A stretch of DNA of 64,000 nucleotides from Camarhynchus parvulus (Eukaryota; Chordata; Aves; Passeriformes; Thraupidae). Shown piece by piece: positions 55,501 to 64,000 of this stretch (within the stretch, counting starts at the first letter, position 1; each line of letters opens with the position of its first letter). Where the stretch lies: the NCBI RefSeq assembly GCF_901933205.1, contig NC_044574.1, positions 43,743,609 to 43,807,608 of the forward strand, written 5' to 3'. The notes beneath the pieces were generated by a model. That model worked only from the letters and a program-made list of their open reading frames with translations, did no database searches and was not told where the DNA came from. Both the position numbers and the translations under genes were made by a program.

Positions 55501-56163
55501 ACAGAGAATAAATTTGTACTAAAGCTTCAGTCTGAAAAGCATTTTTCACCATAAGACATTGCATAGGCCCCTGCTAAGTCCAAATGAAAATGGGATTTTC
55601 CTCAAATCAGAATTATCTGAAGTTTTTAAATATTTCATTGGCTCAAAGACTACTACGCAGGGAATTATATTATATATTATATTAATGTGTGAAGAAGTTT
55701 CCTACAGGAGAGAAGGAAAAAGGCCACTCCAATGTTCTTCCCATCTCCACAACACATACAAGATGACCTCTGGTCAGTTCTTGTCTATTGGAAAGGGATT
55801 TTTCCTTGGTCACTCTTTGTAGTACAAGGGGAGGATATTTCCCAAGAAAATGAATGTGACAAACTAATTTTAAAAAGATATATGGTACTGGTAACTATAC
55901 ATCAGTGTCTGCTGAAAGGATCTGTCAACTGGTTCTTCTTATACAGCTCTTCCAGGTAATTTATTAAAAATACAAACATATCAGAAAATCAGTGCTACGA
56001 AACATTGTTTATAAGACATTTTCTTAAATTATTTAATTAGGTGAATTATCTTGTGCATGATTCAGAACCATTCAGCACCTCATACTGGATCTTGAGAAGA
56101 CAAGAGGTCATAAAGGTTCCAGGATACCTCCAAGTGCCTGTGAGCGCCACTGTCTTCTGCTGG

Positions 56164-56670
56164 GACTGACACTGAGTGTGACTGACACTCAGTGTGTGAC
56201 TGACACTCAGAATGTGTGACTGACACTCAGTGTCTGACTGACACTCACAATGTGTGACTGCCACTGTGTGTGACTGACACTGAGAGTGTGCGACTGACCC
56301 TCAGTGTAACTGACACAGTGTGTGACTGACACTCACAGTGTGTGTGACTGACACTCAGAGTGTGACTGACACTCAATGTGTGTGACTGACACTCACAGAT
56401 TGTGACTGACAGTGTGTGTGACTGACACTGTGACTGACACTCAGTGTGTGACTGACAGTGTGTGACTGACCCTCAGAGTGTGTGACTGACACTCATTGTG
56501 TGACTGACACCCTCAGAGTGTGTGACTGACACTCAGTGTGTGACTGACACTCAATGTGTGTGACTGACATTGTGTGACTGACACTCAGTGTTACCGACGG
56601 AGTGTGTGACTAACACTTGCAGTGTGTGACTGACCCTCAGTGTGTGTGACTGACACAATGTGTGACTGAC
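56164..56670. repeat. Promoter-proximal minisatellite, ~16-bp unit (GTGTGACTGACACTCA-like)
   Basis: About 507 bp of imperfect tandem repeat. The commonest unit is GTGTGACTGACACTCA. Units vary by losing the CTCA part, by gaining GT pairs, or by changes such as AATG for GTG. The constant part is GTGACTGAC. There are roughly 30 units by eye. Most units contain the short palindrome ACACT-C-AGTGT at the junction and GTGT-gactg-ACAC inside, so each strand can form arrays of small hairpins. It ends about 250 bp before the CpG island begins. No coding function is supported, although short frames cross it on the minus strand. Confidence 0.95.
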
Positions 56671-57154
56671 CAGCCTCTGGTGGCAGTCACTGCCACGGTG
56701 CACAGATGACATAAACAACTATAGCTCACATTCATTACCGTTTAAGTTCCACGCGCCTGTGGCTTGGGATGCAATGCCATTAATTCTGTAATCTGTGCTA
56801 TGTAAACATGAAAGATGTTTACAGAAGCCCTGGACAAGGCTCTTTACGCCCACAGAGCACCCCCAGGCCCATCTGAGACTGAACCTTGCAGCCCTACTGA
56901 CAGAAGTGAAGCTGCAGAGCTCACCGCGTGGCACTGCAGCATTCGATGCCCACGGCCTGCACACGGCCGCCGATACAACGGCAGCTGGTTTTGTAAAAGC
57001 GCGAGCCCAGAAGAAAACCACATACAAAGCACTTTGAGGATCTGAGCCCCCTAACGCGTTTTAAACAGCGGCCAAGCAGCGATCCCACAGCTCGCTCCGG
57101 TACTCCCAGGATAAGCAGCGGACCGGCGGGGCCGGCGCGAGGCCAGCGGCCTGA

Positions 57155-57167
57155 CGGGAGTTGTAGT
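57155..57167 (-). promoter_or_regulatory. ZNF143/THAP11-type motif (ACTAYRnnnCCCR), perfect
   Basis: The minus strand reads ACTACAACTCCCG, which satisfies all 13 positions of the ACTAYRnnnCCCR promoter motif bound by ZNF143 and THAP11 complexes. It lies about 90 bp upstream of the GATB start codon. This motif is common in promoters of housekeeping and mitochondrial genes. The match is direct; occupancy is inference. Confidence 0.7.
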
Positions 57168-57204
57168 CCGCCCGCACAGCCCGCGCTGCGCGCAGCCATC
57201 TCGG

Positions 57205-57217
57205 ACTGCGTTTCCCA
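57205..57217 (+). promoter_or_regulatory. Second ZNF143/THAP11-type motif, one mismatch
   Basis: ACTGCGTTTCCCA matches ACTAYRnnnCCCR at all but one position (G for A at position 4). It points in the opposite direction to the copy at 57,155-57,167, with 37 bp between them, and overlaps the CTCF-like site. Confidence 0.5.
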
Positions 57218-57225
57218 GGGGGCGC
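57212..57225 (+). promoter_or_regulatory. CTCF-like core motif
   Basis: TTCCCAGGGGGCGC carries the exact AGGGGGCGC core of the CTCF consensus CCASYAGRKGGCRS and agrees at 11 of 14 positions. The mismatches are all in the 5' CCA. It sits about 30 bp upstream of the GATB start codon. Confidence 0.45.
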
Positions 57226-57252
57226 TGCGGAGGCCGGACGGCGGCTAGCCGG

Positions 57253-57263
57253 GCAATGGCGGC
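57253..57263 (+). promoter_or_regulatory. YY1-like ATGGCGGC over the GATB start codon
   Basis: GCAATGGCGGC contains the ATGGCGGC core of the YY1 motif and overlaps the initiator ATG, as in many YY1-dependent housekeeping genes where the site lies just downstream of the transcription start. A reverse GCCATCT at 57,195-57,201 may be a second weak site. The core match could also simply reflect an ATG followed by two Ala codons. Confidence 0.35.
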
Positions 57264-57422
57264 CCTGGTGGCCGTGGCGGCGCGGGGGTGCGGCGGGGTC
57301 TGGCGCCGGGCGCGGCAGCGCGGCGCGGGGCAGCCGGGGCCCGGGCCCGGCCCTTTCCCCCGCGGGCAGAGGGCTGTCGCCTGTAACGCGAGAGGCGGGG
57401 CGGTGCCGGCGGGGAACAGCGG
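57256..57422 (+). CDS. GATB: GATB exon 1: start codon and mitochondrial presequence
   Basis: The first coding exon runs from ATG 57,256 (G at -3 and G at +4, a good Kozak context) to a proposed donor GTACGC at 57,423. It encodes 55 residues plus two bases of codon 56. The segment has eight Arg (10, 17, 18, 20, 22, 36, 39, 46), no Asp or Glu, and a hydrophobic start (MAALVAVAARG), as expected of a cleavable mitochondrial targeting sequence. It then runs into a Gly/Pro-rich stretch. The donor was chosen because exon 2 needs a phase 2 upstream exon and this is the nearest GT with that phase; the split codon becomes Gly. The motif is not a strong donor. GTGTAA at 57,537 is also phase 2 and would add 38 residues. 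GTAACG at 57,383 has the wrong phase. The start is quite sure; the end is moderate. Confidence 0.75.
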
Positions 57423-62090
<4,668 letters not shown>

Positions 62091-62092
62091 TT

Positions 62093-63115
62093 ATAGAATC
62101 ATAGAATCATGGGATGGTTTGAGTGCCAGGGACCTTACAGCTCATCTGGTTCCAGCCCCCCTGCCATGGGCAGGGACTCCTTCCACTAGACCAGGCTGCT
62201 CAGAGCTCCATCCACCCACAGAGATGGGGCAGCCACAGCTTCTCTGGGCAGCCTGTGCCTGTGCCTCAACACCACAGTAAGGAATGTCTGTGTAACATCT
62301 AATCTAAACCTGCCCTGTGTCAATTTAAAACCGTGTCCTGTCATCCCAAGCCCTTGTAAAATGTCCTTCTGGCTCTCTTGTAGGCCCTTTTTAGGTACTT
62401 GAAAGTGCCGTAAGGTCTCTGTGGAGTTTTCTCAATGCTGAACAACCCCAACTCTCTCAGCCTGTTTTCATAGGAGGGGTGTTCTAGCCCTCTGGTCATC
62501 TTCATGGCCCTCCTCAGACCCTCTCCAGTAGGTGCCTGTCCCTCTTCTGTTGGGGATCCCAGAGCAGGATGCAGCACTCCAGGTGGGAACTCACAAGAAT
62601 GGAGTAGAGGGGCAGAATCCTCTCCCTTGCCCTGCTGCCCACACTGCTTTGGATGTAGCCCAGAACATGGTTTGCTTTCTGGACTACAAGTGTGCTTTGC
62701 TGGTTCATGCTGAGCATTTCCTCAACCAGCACCCCCAAGTCCTCCGTGGGTGCCCAGCCTGTATTGGTGCTTGGTGCACCAATTGCCTGATCCAGGTGCA
62801 GGACTTTGCACTTGACCGTGTTGAACTTCATGAGGTTTGCACAGGCCCACTTCTCAAGCCTGCCCAGATCTCTCTGGATGGCACCCCTACCCTGCAGCAT
62901 GTTGGCCACACCACACAGCTTGTTGTCATCAGTGAACTTGCTGAGAATGCACCTGATCCATTGTCCCTGTCACTGACAGACATTGAACAGCTCTGGTCCC
63001 AGCTGAGGCCACCTAGCACCACTTGTCACTGGTCTGCACTTGGACATTGAACAGATGACCACAGCTCTTTTAGTGCCACCACCCAGACAATTCCTGGTCC
63101 ACTGACAGTTTGGGA
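62093..63115 (-). mobile_element. CR1 LINE, 5'-truncated, antisense in GATB intron 2
   Basis: The largest CR1 copy here. Read on the minus strand it runs from the RT region to the 3' end, which appears on the + strand as the tail repeat TATAGAATCATAGAATCATG at 62,093. The minus-strand frame 62,514-62,909 encodes the end of the pol protein (AIQRDLGRLEKWACANLMKF, KCKVLHLD, KDLGV-like EDLGVLV, ILPLYS). Just upstream, SKFTDDNKLCG is the RT active-site box (F-x-D-D). Downstream, GLEHPSYENRLRELGLFS continues in another frame, so frameshifts are present. A stop lies before the RT box. The copy is dead but fairly well preserved. The 5' limit near 63,115 is approximate. Confidence 0.92.
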
Positions 63116-64000
63116 CTACATTTGACTCCATACATTTAATTTCATTTCATTTCATGAAATTTGCAAAAGCCTGGGGTTTTTACTTTGGGAGTGGACTTGG
63201 CAATGATCTTGGCTTGGTATCTTCAGAAGACCCATTCTATACATGGTAGAAGATAGTGCATTACACCTGCAAACTGGACTAAATTCTTCTGAGGATCCAT
63301 AAAGGTGGTTGCCCTCCCAATCTGGTTTAGGCTTTGAAAATTCTGAGAGGCTTTAGAAAGGTTTTTAAAGCTAAAACTGGGCTCACAGAAAAAGAATCCA
63401 TGATTATCTACTTTCATGATGGAGGTGGCTGACTAAAAGTTAATTATAGCTCAGCCCCAGAAATAAGATAGTAGATCTAGCAGCTAAAGGCTGAAACCTT
63501 TTTGTCAGTGCTTAGTCTTTGTCACACATTTTGGATTTGTCTCTGGCATGACTGAAGTGAAGCCATGATCCTATTGTAGGCAATCCTTTGTAGGTAAGTA
63601 TATAAAGAAATAATCTAGGATTTACATATCCAAAGTTTAAATTAATAAGATTTGAATTAATATTAGCCCTACAGTCCTAAATATTTTGAATTTTTTTATG
63701 TCTTCTCATGCTCCTCTTAGCGTGAACAGCATCTGTTTTATCTTTTTATTTTTACGACAGACTTTTCAGAAACACTTGGGGCAAGCAGATCACTCCTTTT
63801 CATGGAAGAGAGCAGTGCTAGAGCAGCTCTCAGCCCTTGTTCCTTCTGGCATTGCAGCTCTGGCACCCTCAGCTCCAAGCCCAGGCTCGTCCGAAGCCAG
63901 CAGCTGCCAGCACAGCACTGCAGAGTCTCTGGGAGCACCTGGATCTGGCTGTTGCCTTGCAGTGCTGGGCTGCTGAGGGGCTGCCCCGGCATGTGACAGG
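63116..64000. other. End of window: AT-rich, then GC-rich block of unknown nature
   Basis: 63,116-63,750 is ordinary intronic-looking sequence starting with an (ATTTC)n run (63,139-63,161). From about 63,770 to the window end, GC content rises and frames stay open on both strands (63,686-63,976 plus, 63,738-63,992 minus). I do not recognise a protein in any frame. It could be a repeat entering from the right or an unknown exon. Confidence 0.5.

Larger units (their letters stand above)
50601..56163. other. Intergenic, no gene recognised
   Basis: No exon or named repeat beyond the ACAA microsatellite and the 52.57-kb palindrome. A 20-bp-offset duplication of AATCCTAA(G/A)TAAGTAAAA occurs at 51,768 and 51,788. 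Confidence 0.65.

Noticed and set aside
56164..56670. Possible CRISPR-like array because of regular repeats
   Set aside because: Units are contiguous without unique spacers and the genome is vertebrate; it is a minisatellite.
62532..63050. 172-codon plus-strand frame
   Set aside because: It is the antisense of the CR1 pol region on the minus strand.

Overview
The window looks like a nuclear chromosome segment from a bird (a sauropsid at least). The repeat landscape is almost all CR1 LINE fragments with typical avian CR1 3' ends (ATAGAATC-type tails, an RT 'F(A/T)DD' region, and the block where 'GLFSLEK' is preceded by 'RLRE'). There are no L1 or Alu-like sequences, the background is AT-rich, and there is one compact CpG-island promoter. 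No prokaryotic gene organisation is present. Almost all open frames in the window are chance frames or decayed repeat, not genes.

Layout. Positions 1 to about 56,160 are a gene desert with no exon I can support on either strand. It holds CR1 fragments of several ages (about 5.5, 7.9, 23.5, 24.4-25.3, 27.5, 28.5-29.2, 35.9, 36.5-37.2 and 43.6 kb), one probable ERV LTR scrap, one older dispersed repeat of uncertain class (34.8-35.5 kb), A/C-rich low-complexity tracts, microsatellites, a 119-bp tandem duplication and two notable inverted repeats. At 56,164-56,670 there is a striking minisatellite built on a roughly 16-bp unit (core GACTGACACTCA). It sits about 0.6 kb upstream of a CpG island (about 56,920-57,740).

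The CpG island is the promoter of the only gene recognised, GATB (mitochondrial glutamyl-tRNA(Gln) amidotransferase subunit B, formerly PET112), on the + strand. Exon 1 starts at ATG 57,256 and encodes an Arg-rich, acid-free mitochondrial presequence. Exon 2 (59,335-59,485) encodes the highly conserved GatB N-terminus ([26 protein letters not shown]) with a good acceptor and donor. The rest of the gene lies beyond the right edge; intron 2 carries a large antisense CR1 copy (62.09-63.1 kb). The promoter has two ACTAYRnnnCCCR (ZNF143/THAP11-type) motifs in opposite orientation, a CTCF-like core and a YY1-like ATGGCGGC over the start codon, a combination typical of housekeeping and mitochondrial genes.

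From the known vertebrate gene order around human 4q31.3 (FBXW7 - GATB - FHIP1A), the desert to the left is probably the interval between the FBXW7 3' end and GATB. This is inference; no FBXW7 exon was seen. I found no convincing new biological system. The items most worth a second look are the promoter-proximal minisatellite, the paired promoter motifs, the hairpin at 4.52 kb and the 119-bp duplication.
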